NCBI RefSeq assembly: GCF_013368755.1
Contig: NC_049565.1
Location: 2,790,001 to 2,854,000, forward strand
From: Talaromyces rugulosus
Lineage: Eukaryota; Ascomycota; Eurotiomycetes; Eurotiales; Trichocomaceae
DNA length: 64,000 bases
Direction of reading: 5' to 3'
The notes beneath the pieces are model-generated. The model ran no database searches. It saw only the letters and a list, made by a program, of their open reading frames with translations, and had not been told where the DNA came from. A program made the translations under genes and the position numbers. Below are positions 9,922-20,900 of this stretch, in pieces (position 1 is the stretch's first letter; every line of letters begins with the position of its first letter).

Positions 9922-10886
9922 ATAATGTGAATCATTTAATAGCAAAATTGTACAGCTAATAGGTATAAACTACTAATTCTAGACCGTGCTACTATAGATA
10001 TACTAGCTTTATAGAGTTATAATTCTTACTAAGGTACTGTGAGGATATTATATAGAGAGCAGGCAAGAGTTGGATTCGATAGTAAAGCTATGGTTCGCTA
10101 GGTAGTCAAACTGATTGCTGACCTTCGGCAACCCCTGTGCGAAGGTCAGAATATATATGCCGCTTCATTAGTGGCTTGGCAACCCTCTGTGAGGCTAGTG
10201 TAGCGAGGTGCGGCATCTGGTGCGTCCCGAAGGTCTCACGGCCTCACAGGTACTACTATCTTAGGCTATATATACTATAGCATCTTTGGAGAGTTATATA
10301 AAGATTTAGTAGATAGTTTAGTACTGTATAGGACTATACATTTACTATTATTCCGAATGTTTGCCTACTCTCTAAGAATAATCCTCACACTTTATATATC
10401 AGAAAAAGCTATCAAAATTACAAGTTCTTTAAACATCTCACCAGGCCACGTAAATCAGGCACGTACACCTCAAACAGTTAGTCAAGTGGGGCAGCAGAAA
10501 AAAGGCGCTAAACTAGAACCGTCTGTGCTGAGATAAATCAGCACCCATTAATAATTCCGAGGTCAGATGTGATATATAGCCAAGCCGCTAATCTAGAAGA
10601 GTTAATCTTAACCGAATTAGGTAAGTAAATCGAGATCCTGACAGATGGCGGCTTAAGTGTGAATTGCGTTATTAGTTATGTCATAGTTAATGACCGCACA
10701 CTAAAAAAGCATATAACGAAAGATGCTTATATGGCATTTACGTCAGCGGTCGGCTTTTGGAGATTGGGCCCGGATTTTATATAAAAGATGGCATACCCTT
10801 GGAATCTTATTATAGGGCAGCAGAAACCCTTGCAAGAAGTCCCAACACCTGACGGTACAGTGGCCTGATGTAGATTGAATCAAAAG
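9922..10886. other. AT-rich intergenic DNA with two structured GC-rich islets
   Basis: No coding sequence is recognisable. Most of it is TA-rich and resembles RIP-eroded repeat DNA. In the middle (10118-10216) a GC-rich islet forms inverted repeats, described separately. The last 400 bp before the trehalose-synthase relic are less AT-biased and may be its former promoter. Confidence 0.6.
10118..10216. repeat. Pair of inverted-repeat hairpins with related loops
   Basis: The 10-base arms CTGACCTTCG (10118-10127) and CGAAGGTCAG (10140-10149) enclose GCAACCCCTGTG. Just downstream, ATGCCGC (10157-10163) pairs with GCGGCAT (10210-10216) and encloses a near-identical GGCAACCCTCTGTG. The arms and the repeated loop motif can be read directly. 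Their role is unknown. They could be the remnant of a small mobile element. Confidence 0.6.
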
Positions 10887-12515
10887 ATGCCACTTACAGT
10901 CCGTGAGCCTGCAGTATTCGTTATTTCAAACCGTCTTCCTGTGACTCTGGAGCGAACAGAAGACGTAAAATATGAGACCTCATCTTCCAGCGGAGGTCTT
11001 GTGAGCGCCCTTCGAAGTCTATCTGACTCCACCAATTTCTTTTAGTACGGCTGACCTGGTCTTGAAGTGCCTGACGAAGATCAGTAAAGAGTGAGGAAGC
11101 AGTTAGCTAAAAACAAGGCTATTCCAGTTTTCCTTAAGGAACTTGCATATAAACACTACAATGGCTTCTCAAGTACGCTCAATATATCCCTTTTTTTTTT
11201 GTCCTTGTTAACCGTCATTCGCCGGCAATTTTTAATCCCTACCTATATAGACAAGATTCTCTGGCCTCTTTTGCATTACCAGATGCACGAGATTCACATG
11301 ATCAACCCAGATTGGGAGGCCTACCAAGAAGTCAATCACATCTTTGCTCGGTCTCTGCTATCCGAACTGCAAGATGGTGATACCGTCTGGATACATGACT
11401 ACCACCTGTTACTACTTCCATCACACCTCCGCGAGGTACTCCAATTGGATAAAAAAAAGGATTAAACTCGGGTTGTTTCTGCACACAGTTATCCCGTCCA
11501 GCGATTTCTTCCGATTCCTACCAGTCAGAAAAGATATCCTCGCAGGATTTCTCAGCTGTGATCTAGCTGGTTTCCATATCCAGAGTCATACAGATAACTT
11601 TTTGCAATCTTGCCGTCAAATCATGTACATGACTTTCCCTACACGATTAAACGGAAGTAGTAAACTAATACGTAGAAAACAGGGGTCTCGATACTCGAGG
11701 GTCTCAGGTTCTGTTTCAGGAAATAGCCGTCGACGTTCTCACCTGCCCGATCGGCACTGACCTTAGCGAGTTTCCCAAAACTCTCTCCGAGCCTGCCGCC
11801 ACAGAACGGATGGAAGTTCTTAAAGAGAGGTTCAAGGATGTTCAGCTGATCATCTCAGTTGACCGTCTCGATTACATCAAGGGTATCCCACTGCGGATAT
11901 CTGCTATCGATGCTCTTCTTACCAAGCACGCGGAATGTGTTGGGAAGGTTGTACTTTTACAAATTCTGATCCCCAGCCCAGCCGGGAAGACGTGGAAAGC
12001 TATCAATTGTTACACACCCAGATCGATGAGAGTGTTTCACGAGTAAACGGAAAATATGGTAAGTCATACTGCCCCAGCTGTTCGCTCTTTATCCGTTTTA
12101 ATTTCAAACCTCTTCTCTCTATCCAGGTGAAGTCGATATCACACCGATTCAATCGCTCTTCAGTGGCGTCTCTAAACCTGAGCTCGCAGCCCTCTACGCT
12201 ATCTCCGACGCCTGTATCATATCGTCTACTCGGGACGGCCTCAACCTTGTTTATTTCGGACACATCGCCTGCCAGCAAGAAAGGCATGGTGTCCTCCTTT
12301 TATCTGAATTTGCTGGTTCAGCAGAATTTCTTCAGGACAGCTTGCAGTTTAATCTATGGAATGTGGACGAGTTTGCAGGGGCTATATACCAATTAAAAAT
12401 GAGCAAGGCAGAGAGGGCCCACAGATGGAAGCGACTGTGGGAGTGGGTGAGTGTAAACACCGCCAGCAGGTGGAGTGAGATCTTTCTAAAGACCCTTGGA
12501 GTCTTGAATAAGTAG
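10887..12515 (+). pseudogene. Trehalose-6-phosphate synthase (GT20) pseudogene
   Basis: From ATG 10887 the reading gives VFVISNRLPVTLER and SSGGLV, the N-terminal signature of alpha,alpha-trehalose-phosphate synthase (UDP-glucose plus glucose-6-phosphate). HYNGFS, ILWPLLHY, DTVWIHDYHLLLLP, SVDRLDYIKGIP, STRDGLNLV, CQQERHGVLLLSEFAG and the family C-terminus follow. Two introns with good borders are still present (11173-11250 and 12059-12126), so this is not a processed copy. The coding is broken by three in-frame stops at about 11040-11090 (two where Trp is expected), a frameshift at the A-run near 11450, another near 11640-11760 and one near 11975. The sequence is clearly diverged from a housekeeping Tps1, suggesting an old extra paralog. 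Confidence 0.9.
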
Positions 12516-13384
12516 TGAGGGAAACCAGAGTGATATTAGGGGGTGTTGACGATATCCGCCGAGGCGGATATTACTCGATCGAATATCGGTGGCGGATACG
12601 ATACCTGCCATACCACGCCGATATTCGATAGTTTAACTACCACCGTAACGAAAATTTGAAACAAGAGACTTCGGAGTAATCATAAATCTAGTTTAGCATC
12701 CCTTGAATAACACGGACAATCGAAGAATGTAGAGATGTGCACCGTTTTTGCAATCAATTATGACTCAAAAAGAGGACGAGAATGAGAATGTGGGCGTGAA
12801 AGAAATGGTTGTCCACGTCTTATTGGGTTGCTCAAGAATAAAGAAATTGCACAGTGAAGACTGGGGATACGTTTGTTACAGACTGGATCTACCAATCTCA
12901 TTATCTACCGGGTTTACACCATCTTTTCACTGAACGGAGTAATATGTGATAACTCGTCACGATAATAAGATTCATGTAGGCAGGTTTTGATGGACGGTAC
13001 ACGAAAATCCTGTTCGCCGTGCAAAAAGTCCTGTCATAATTTTGCGATTTTATCATGCCCTTAAAGTTATGTAAAATTGGGAACCTTTAGAGAATAGACC
13101 ACAAACACGGCTCAGAAGTACACTACTCTTACCTTCATCTATTCGGTATTTCAAGAATACGAACACATCTATACCTTATACGCAACACCTTTTCAGATTA
13201 GTTTTATCTGCTCATTAAAACTTTTACTGTCCAGAAAAACGAATTCGAGGTGGTATTTTCCCAATACGAGAACAATAATAGCGTAGTAACAAAGACTCAC
13301 CTGTGGCACAATGAATAGTTTCCAGGATCCAGTTAAAGTTTCTCGTGGCTAGTCTGCGACTGAGCCCTGCTCTGTACAGACAGT
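12516..13384. other. Intergenic spacer between two pseudogenes
   Basis: I see no coding sequence. Apart from the palindromes at 12552-12628 the stretch is unremarkable, moderately AT-rich DNA. Confidence 0.5.
12552..12628. repeat. Two adjacent palindromic structures
   Basis: ATATCCGCC (12552-12560) and GGCGGATAT (12563-12571) form an almost uninterrupted 20-bp palindrome. TCGAATATCGG (12579-12589) and CCGATATTCGA (12618-12628) form a second inverted pair. All four arms share the core ATATCxG. They lie just downstream of the trehalose-synthase relic. A binding site or a miniature element footprint are both possible. Confidence 0.6.
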
Positions 13385-14098
13385 TCATTCCAACAAGGGT
13401 ATGTTCGTGGGGCTTTTTTTAGACAGAACATCGGTGAACGTGGGCTTGCGCTTTTCAAAGAAAGAAGCCCTAAACTCCATATGGCCCCTAGGGAGAAATC
13501 AGTTCCATTCACTTACATTCACTTATTGAGAAAGAAAACAAAAACTCATCGAAGGCACTCACTTTCCACCAAACATATCATAAAGTAGCGGGCTGTCTAC
13601 CAGGTGAGCCCCTTCCGCGCTATCAGGATTCCGCCAAATGAGCTGTCGATTCAAATACAAAGCCATCGTGCTTATGTTGGTCATGATATCCTGCGCAAGT
13701 TCAATCGCACGAGGCATGACGTCCTTGGCTTCGTCCAAGATCTCTGCAAAGATACCGTTCAAAACTGCAGATTGCGCAGGGAATCGTTTGCCTGTGGCTA
13801 GAAGATATGTTGCGTTGCTATAGCCAGCCATACGCGGTAGGAAAACCGAGCTACATGACTCCATAATAAGACCGATCCGGGAAAATGGAAAGCCGAATTC
13901 GGCCTCTCGATACGCGATGTTGAGAAAGCGTCAGATTAACATCCTAACATAAGATCTATACCTATGATATGCTTACCGTATAGTGGCGGCCAGTGTAGGC
14001 GTCATGCCAATCCCAACAGAAAGACCGTTGTATGCCACAATTATGGGTTTGGTACAGTTGAACATGGCGAGTGCCAGGGTTCCTCCTGGATCTCGCAT
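13385..14098 (-). pseudogene. Enoyl-CoA hydratase/isomerase family, 5'-truncated with broken splice site
   Basis: Three exons of a crotonase-fold enzyme are readable on the minus strand: 14098-13977 ([20 protein letters not shown], then [17 protein letters not shown]), 13919-13563 (FGFPFSRIGLIMESCSSVFL through LVDSPLLYDMFGGK) and 13487-13385 (GHMEFRASFFEKRKP, stop). These match the C-terminal two thirds of fungal peroxisomal-type enoyl-CoA hydratase/isomerases of fatty-acid breakdown. The intron 13488-13562 has normal borders. The intron 13920-13976 has a good GTAAGC donor and the right length (57 nt) and phase, but its acceptor reads AA instead of AG (base 13920). The N-terminal third is not found upstream, where AT-rich DNA follows. 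The copy is probably dead, or at best mis-spliced. Confidence 0.8.
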
Positions 14099-14408
14099 CT
14101 GAGAGACTGGAAGCGAGCATTTTGCTTTACTCTCGACCTTCGGTCATTTACGGAATCTCGATTATTGATCCGTTTTAATATTGGCTTTTTTACCTCTGTG
14201 TATATTCGTTTAATAGTAAAATAAATAAATTTGTAGATCATTTATCACCCGCTATTCTCACCTCGATAGAAACTAGCCACTTGAGCCTTAAAAAGAGGTA
14301 ACAGGCCCAAAAAACCTATAATAATAAATTTGATGTCTATTGAAAGGTTTCCCCTAAGATGCATTCAATTATCCAGGCAGATGTCTAGCTTCCCCTCCCC
14401 AGGAGAGA

Positions 14409-16091
14409 TCAGTCTCCTAGTCGCCGGTGAACAGCCGCCTGTAAAGCATCATTAATATCCCGAAAGTGAAACCCAGGAGCTCTGCCAAGAAATCGAAAAT
14501 TGGCCAGAAGCACTGTCAGGGATGTCAAAATAATGCAAAGCATCAAAGTAATAATGAAGAGCCACTCACATTCAAAGAAGCATTCAGTGTCCAGAACATA
14601 GGTCGACTCGCTACTCAGAAATTGCGACCCGCTTCTGTCCACTGGTGATTTTTCGTCCATAGGAACATAAGACTGGTATGGCGATTGTTTGGGCGAGAGA
14701 CTGGGCAAGATCTTTACAGTTGTGGCCGGAACCTCCGGCCATAGCGGCGATCCATCTAGTACGATGCCGCAATGCTCAAGATATCCTTGCACATCATGGC
14801 AGTCATACCATTCGCCTTCCAGATCAAAAGAACGTAAAAGTTCCTGCTCACTTGGCTTTCTCTCTTCCATGTCAAACTCTGGTTCCACATCCAAAGTCCA
14901 ATCCTCGTCCCAATCCTGAATTCCACCCCGGCGTCGGATGCTCACCATTCGCCGCAAAATCCTACCGGGTCTACGTCGATTTTCAGGATAAATCGGCTGA
15001 CCATCTGATCCGGTCCTTGGATAGTGTGTGCTCGCACCACCGAGAGTGTAGAATGGCAGTTTATTTGTCGTTTCTAGCGGGCCATCCCTTTCGGAGTTCA
15101 AAAGTCGCAGAGAGTTGCGTCGAACACCAGGCATATCCTGTAGGCACGGGAAAAGCCCAAAGACCCGGCTCATGGTATTTGGGTCAGTGTGAGAGTCGGT
15201 CAACATGTGACAGACTTGTTCCAGACATAAACGCTGTAGCCACCGGGAAAAATTAGATTCTTGGTGGCTGTACGTATAGATATTCGTTGACGGGAAAAGA
15301 CGATTGAGTAGATTAGAGGACCATTGTTCATGTGAATATGTTGTTTGCTGGTGTGGACTTGGCTTTTGCTTCCCAGAGTCATCATTCTCGTCGATTGCTC
15401 GCGAAGATAAAGATTTCAAGATATTAAAGTTTTCACTCTCTTGGCTGTCTCTATCAGAAATCTCTGTTCCGAGAATTTCTGCCAGCGCCATATGTCTAGC
15501 ACGAGCAAGTTTGTCTTTTTCGGACTCAATGGCACTGAGAGCATTTGGCTCATCGCGATTGACATCGGAAAGTATGCTTGAAACGTTCCAAAGCGTCTGT
15601 TCGAGAGTTTCTACGCGGGTCTTCAGTGCCTGGATAGTGGCTTCTTTCTTTTGTCTATAAGTTTGTTGCGCGCGACGGATTTGCAATCGTCGTCCCTTTT
15701 GGAAAGTGTCAGTTGTAGTAAAGCTTAATTTCAGGTCACCGACTATTACCTCGATAGCAGTATTATCTTTAGCCGTACTAAGCCTTGGACGGCCTCGTTT
15801 TCGCACAGGTCGCTCCAAAGGTTGCGTCTCCTTAACCTCGGGCTGAGTCTGCGGCTTTTTCGGCGTTTCCATTTGCAATGATATTCCGAATTGCGGTTGT
15901 AGGTGTGTTTCACAAGTTATATCAATCTCCATCGACTCCTCCAAAACGAGAGGCTCATGGTTGTCTCGCGACACACTGGCACTTTTCTCATGAGTTGAAG
16001 GGAAACCCTCGTGCGCTAATTCTAGATATGAACGTGCAGACAAAACATCTGAAAGCACAGGATCAAACTGGATGCCCGCAGATCCTGACAT
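14409..16091 (-). CDS. bZIP transcription factor
   Basis: The gene starts at ATG 16091 and ends at the TAG at 14409. An AT-hook-like KRGRPR (residues 98-103) precedes a bZIP domain at about 133-175 with basic region GRRLQIRRAQQTYRQKKEA and a short leucine-type zipper. The last part contains LDTECFFE and then FRFLGRAPGFHFRDINDAL, a C-terminal block I know from fungal bZIP regulators. Between these two blocks lies a 57-nt stretch (14513-14569) with GTGAGT donor and CTGACAG acceptor. Removing it joins the blocks smoothly and gives 541 residues. Left in, it stays in frame and adds a hydrophobic segment. It is transcribed away from stu1, sharing a 1.9-kb intergenic region. Its targets are unknown. 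Confidence 0.85.
   Translation of the reverse strand: MSGSAGIQFDPVLSDVLSARSYLELAHEGFPSTHEKSASVSRDNHEPLVLEESMEIDITCETHLQPQFGISLQMETPKKPQTQPEVKETQPLERPVRKRGRPRLSTAKDNTAIEVIVGDLKLSFTTTDTFQKGRRLQIRRAQQTYRQKKEATIQALKTRVETLEQTLWNVSSILSDVNRDEPNALSAIESEKDKLARARHMALAEILGTEISDRDSQESENFNILKSLSSRAIDENDDSGKQKPSPHQQTTYSHEQWSSNLLNRLFPSTNIYTYSHQESNFSRWLQRLCLEQVCHMLTDSHTDPNTMSRVFGLFPCLQDMPGVRRNSLRLLNSERDGPLETTNKLPFYTLGGASTHYPRTGSDGQPIYPENRRRPGRILRRMVSIRRRGGIQDWDEDWTLDVEPEFDMEERKPSEQELLRSFDLEGEWYDCHDVQGYLEHCGIVLDGSPLWPEVPATTVKILPSLSPKQSPYQSYVPMDEKSPVDRSGSQFLSSESTYVLDTECFFECEWLFIITLMLCIILTSLTVLLANFRFLGRAPGFHFRDINDALQAAVHRRLGD
14513..14569 (-). other. Phase-preserving 57-nt intron in the bZIP gene
   Basis: The intron has donor GTGAGTGG, acceptor CCTGACAG and a branch-like TTTTGAC 20 nt before the end. 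It is 19 codons long without a stop, so an unspliced transcript would still be translatable and would encode WLFIITLMLCIILTSLT, a strongly hydrophobic run. Confidence 0.75.
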
Positions 16092-17956
16092 TTGTTTGAA
16101 TTTTAGTGGAAGTTGTCAAGCGTAAATGCGCATTTAAAATTGTGTATTTGTTGGAAGGTATGTATTGTTTGATGTCGTAGAATTAACCTCTTGAGTAGCC
16201 GATGAATAATCAAATAAATGTCGCCTCGGCAAGTTGAATGTACCGGTGACCTCATCTTTTCTTCTCATTGGCATATTTTTCTGGTGTGCAAAATCGTTCC
16301 TAAAACCTGTGATTTGCTTGATCTAATTAATGCGTGATCAAAAGAATTGATTACTAGCTGCTCGAGCGGTTCTGAGGAGCAACTTGTCCGGTATGCCTAT
16401 AAGATAACATCGGACATGGGGCTTTGGATGCAAATTCACTCACCTCCTACAGTAAGAAGAACGTTTTTCTTTTCTTTTCTTTTTTTTAAAAAAAAGATTA
16501 AAAAAAAAGGACCAATCATGCTGTCATCTTCCACCACAACGCCTATACTGTAAACGGTGATTGTTCGAGAGTACTAAAATTGGGAGAGGTGCAATACCAA
16601 GCGTTGCCAAAGCAGGATCCTCAGGAAATGAGAATGTGTTTTTTCGAAAAAGTACAGTGATTGGGTGTGAACTGCTATATTCAAGTTCATTTGGAAGGAC
16701 AGCAACTCGTGGGTTTGGGGGGTGGTGTATAAGGAAGGTTACAACTCTTGTCGAATCTCAATAGAATAGAAGTAACCGACCCTGAAGTGTACTGAATTTT
16801 AAAAGAAAGTATATATTTCTTCGAATAGGAAAATTAAATTCCAATGCCCTATACTGCCGGTCGTGCGCTTATGCGTTTGTAGGAGGGAATCAACAATAGA
16901 AAAAGAGAAATACATATAGATTGAACGTTTGAAAACATTTAAACAGTGAACAGTGGAACATGCAGACGACAGATGACATTGGAATAATAATCGAACAATA
17001 ATGCACGAAGCTATTTCACAGTCTTGTATCAAAAATACTCCGTCGCGATAAGACTATATAATTACGACTATATAATTACAAGTATAACTAGTATCGCGAT
17101 AAGAAACCAAAATACCCACTTGCAATATACGTCACTTAATAAAAGGAAATCAAGAAAGATTATGCCCAAAAGGCGCATTAGCGTCAGCAACGCCTGAATT
17201 CAACTAGATCAGTCATGCAGCTCGATTGAGAAGGACGTCAACAAACAACCGGGCAGCGACCCCACCAGGCAACGACACCTGCCATTGTTTCATAGGCCCG
17301 CTGCAAATCTCTCATGTCTGTCCTTCTTGTCGCCCCTCGACATCTGAATTCCCATCGCAACTTATTAAATTTTGAGTTCTACGGAAATCCACGTTTGTCT
17401 TGTCGCGCTACTACAGTACTACGACTACTACCGTGGTCCAACTGCGGCTAAAGCGACACTAGTTACTTGGGTCAGGCACATCAATCACCCTGTTCGTGTC
17501 CATCGCGCCTCCTTCCTCTCACCACCGCCAGCGCCTTTTGAGATTTCTCAGTATCGCCTGAACGATTAATCAATCATCATCGATACGTGTCGCAGTGTTC
17601 ATTTTACACCGGGCGATCACCAGAAGGTCCAGGGCCAAGCGCGTTTCCAGTAAGCCGCCCCCCCGAATCCGCCTGTCCATCCTGCTGCAGCGCAAAACAG
17701 CCCTCTGGGGTGACTGCCCCACGTTGACTTATAGAGGATCTTTTGCTGTCGTGAAGCGCAACCCTTGCTGATACGGTTTCTGATAGATCTAGTTAGGAAG
17801 ATCGTCGATTTCGTCCTACCGCACGCCTGTCAACCTCCTTTCTACGTACGTACCGGGCCGTCGACGTCGCGCTCAAAAAAAACCGCATTGCGACTACGTT
17901 AGCCCTCGATGAACGTTTCCGCGTGGTCATTCTCCGCGTGAATAAATATATGAAAG
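16092..17956. other. Divergent intergenic region, bZIP gene and stu1
   Basis: No gene is recognised. A poly-T/poly-A tract lies at about 16463-16510. At 17052-17079 a 14-mer (GACTATATAATTAC) is repeated twice in tandem, flanked by two copies of TCGCGATAAG (about 17043 and 17094). The last 600 bp are pyrimidine-richer and probably contain the stu1 promoter and leader. Confidence 0.5.
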
Positions 17957-20900
17957 ATGGATTCCAGAGCCTCTGAGGTCTTGGTCACCCTGAAAAACCC
18001 AAACACCTCGGTTGACACAAAGGTCGCCGCCGTCACGAACCTAAAATCCGACATTAAACAGAAGAACGTCCCCGAGGCGGCTGTTCCCCCAATATTCGAC
18101 ATCCTACGACTTGCCATCTCTGCGCAGCACTCTTCTCTGTCGTCTGCCGGTTTCTCTACCCTGGGTCATTTGCTGAAACGATTGTATATCCAAGAGTTCC
18201 ACAACTTGATCGCCTTTCATGCTCGTCAGTTGTACCCTATTTGTCTCGAGCGTCTAGGTGATCACAAGGAACGCCCTCGCAGCCTGGCTGCCCAAGCCTT
18301 TACCGATCTTTGGCCCGCAGCGCCCCAAGATGTCGAGCAGCATGTCCTTGGAACTGCTATGGTGGGAAAGAATCCACGAGCAAAAGAGACGAGCATGATA
18401 TGGCTGGCAACTATGACCAGAGAGCACAACATACTGTTCCGCGCCCATGTGCCCTCCCTCGTTACTGCTTTGGAGGATGCTGATAGTGGCGTGCGAGAAG
18501 CCGCAAAAACCACCGTTATTGAAATATTTCAGTAAGCATGCTAAACCTGATGAAACGTCTTCAACACACAAGGCTAATCTAGAACACTAGATCTGCTCCC
18601 TCCCGAGCCAAATCAGACCTGAAAAGGCAACTCTCCGAAAATGGTGTTCGGAAATCGATTGTCTCGGCGATTCTCTCCAGCCTTGGCCTCTCGGATCATG
18701 ATATGTCGAGCAGTCGCTCAGAAACACGTCGTCCGGCGAGCAGCTTGGCGGTTTCTCGCCATCGTGATGATCCTCCTAGACCCAATTCAGTGCTCTCTAC
18801 TCGCCCCCAAAGCCGCGTCGGAAATTCTCGAGAAGGTAAGATTGGTTCTTCTATTTTTCAAGGGAATAATTCTGACATGCTCCCCAAGACTCCGGCCCCG
18901 CCCCTCATGCGACCCTGAAAGTGGATAAATTTTCAGCTGGCCTGTCTCATAGCATCAGTACCGATTCTCTAGCTGCTTCTGCCGCGGCCGCTGCAGAAGA
19001 TGAAAACATCGAACCTCTTGACGTGGACTCAAACCGCGATATTGATGACATGTTACGAAACATGTCGTATCACTTTGAAGGCCGGGAATCCGAACAAAAC
19101 TGGATCCCTCGTGAAAAGTCGATTGAGACGTTGCGGAAGCTTGTCCGGGGAAATGCCCCTCACTCATTCCCACAGCATTTCTTTGCAGGCATCAAGAACA
19201 TTCTTGATGGAATCCTGAAAGTTGCCAACTCATTGCGAACCACTTTATCGACAGCTGGCTGTCTTTTTATCCAAGACCTTGCTAGAATATGTGGCCCGGG
19301 GATTGATCCCATGGTGGAGATGCTGCTACAAAACATGATTAAGCTATGCGCCGGAATGAAGAAAATCAGTGCGCAGAATGCCAACGCTACTGTTGATATA
19401 ATCATACAGAACGCCACTTATGCGCCTCGTATTCTTCAGCATATTTGGTTTGCTTGTCAGGATAAAAATACCCAGCCGCGCCAATATGCGACTGGTTGGT
19501 TGAAGACTCTTCTCAGCAAACAAGCTCGACACAAAAGCGCTATTGAGCACGGCGGCGGCCTTGACGTGGTCGAGAAATGCATCAAAAGAGGTCTCGCAGA
19601 CGCCAATCCTGGTGTCAGAGAAAGCATGCGGGAGACTTATTGGACTTTTAACCAGTCATGGCCTGACCAAGCCGATGAGTATGTAGGCCCTTTTCGGTTT
19701 GTGAGTTGAGGAGGCTAACGCGCTTTGCAGAATCATGTCCACACTGGATACAAAGTCAAAGTCATTGCTAGAGAAGGACCCAAATAACCCGAATGGTACC
19801 AATTCCTCAGACAGCCGCTCTCGACCTGGATTGTCCAATAGTGTCTCTGCCGCAAGTCATCGTCTCACCCTCAAAGAGACCATCGCAGCCCAGAAGAGAG
19901 CGGCGGCGGCAAAGAGCGCCACTAAGAGCGCTCCTCCACGGCCTGAATCTGCACAATCTACATATGCTGAAGCTAAACCTACACGTCCTCCGTCTCGGGC
20001 ACAGGCTTCCAAGCCTACGGGCAGCACCACGCGGACGGTTCCCACGGGTACGCATCTGTCGTCGCTGTCATCGGCGCCAATGCGACCAGGAGCCAAGGCG
20101 CGACGTCCGGAGATACCACGACCTGCTACTGCGGATCCATACTCGGACAGGAGACCACCAAGTGCAGCTTCTCATAACAAGACTTTTAGTCCAGACGTCA
20201 GTCCGGTCAGGACCCGAGCAAAGACGCCAACTGTAAAATCACCTGGACGGCCCAAGTCGAGAGCTGGAGGCGCTCCAGTGAGTACTACTGCTAGGAGCAA
20301 ACCTAAACGATTAGACATTGCAGGTCTGAAATCCAATGACCCGAGGGCCATCGCTGGGCCAAAGAGTGACCCCGAGGACATTGCACAAGCGCCATTGATT
20401 GTGGACGAACCATTTGTACCTCATTCACATGAGGGCACTCAGGCAGTGGAGGGTACAATTGTTGATACAAGTGACTTTGTACCTGAGCCCATCCCTGCTG
20501 CTACTACGGAAACTGTGACTGCACCGGTTGAAAGCGAACCATTAATAAACGCAGCCAGCCAGGAGGGCACGCCTTCCAGAATGCAAATATCACACTCACG
20601 AGAAACTAGCCTTGAGTCGAGGGGTGTGTCTTCAGTCATCGCCTCGCCGAATGCACGTCACTCGCGACACAATAGCGAAGACCAGAACAGCAAGATACCA
20701 AATCCCGTGACTCCTAGGTCTGTCAATCACACCGAGGCGAGACTTGTTGGTCTTAGAGTCTACGAAGACCCCGACGCACAAAAGTCTGTCGACGAGACGG
20801 TCTCTCAAACTGAAGAGCCGGTGTTGACTGACAATCATCACCCGGTGCTGGAGGAGATACAGGTGAATGAGCCCAACACACCTGCGCCACGCGATGACAA

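Noticed and set aside
14409..14600. A C-terminal transmembrane helix in the bZIP factor
   Set aside because: The hydrophobic run coincides exactly with a 57-nt GT-AG intron, and removing it restores a known C-terminal block. The main product should be soluble; only retention would create the helix.
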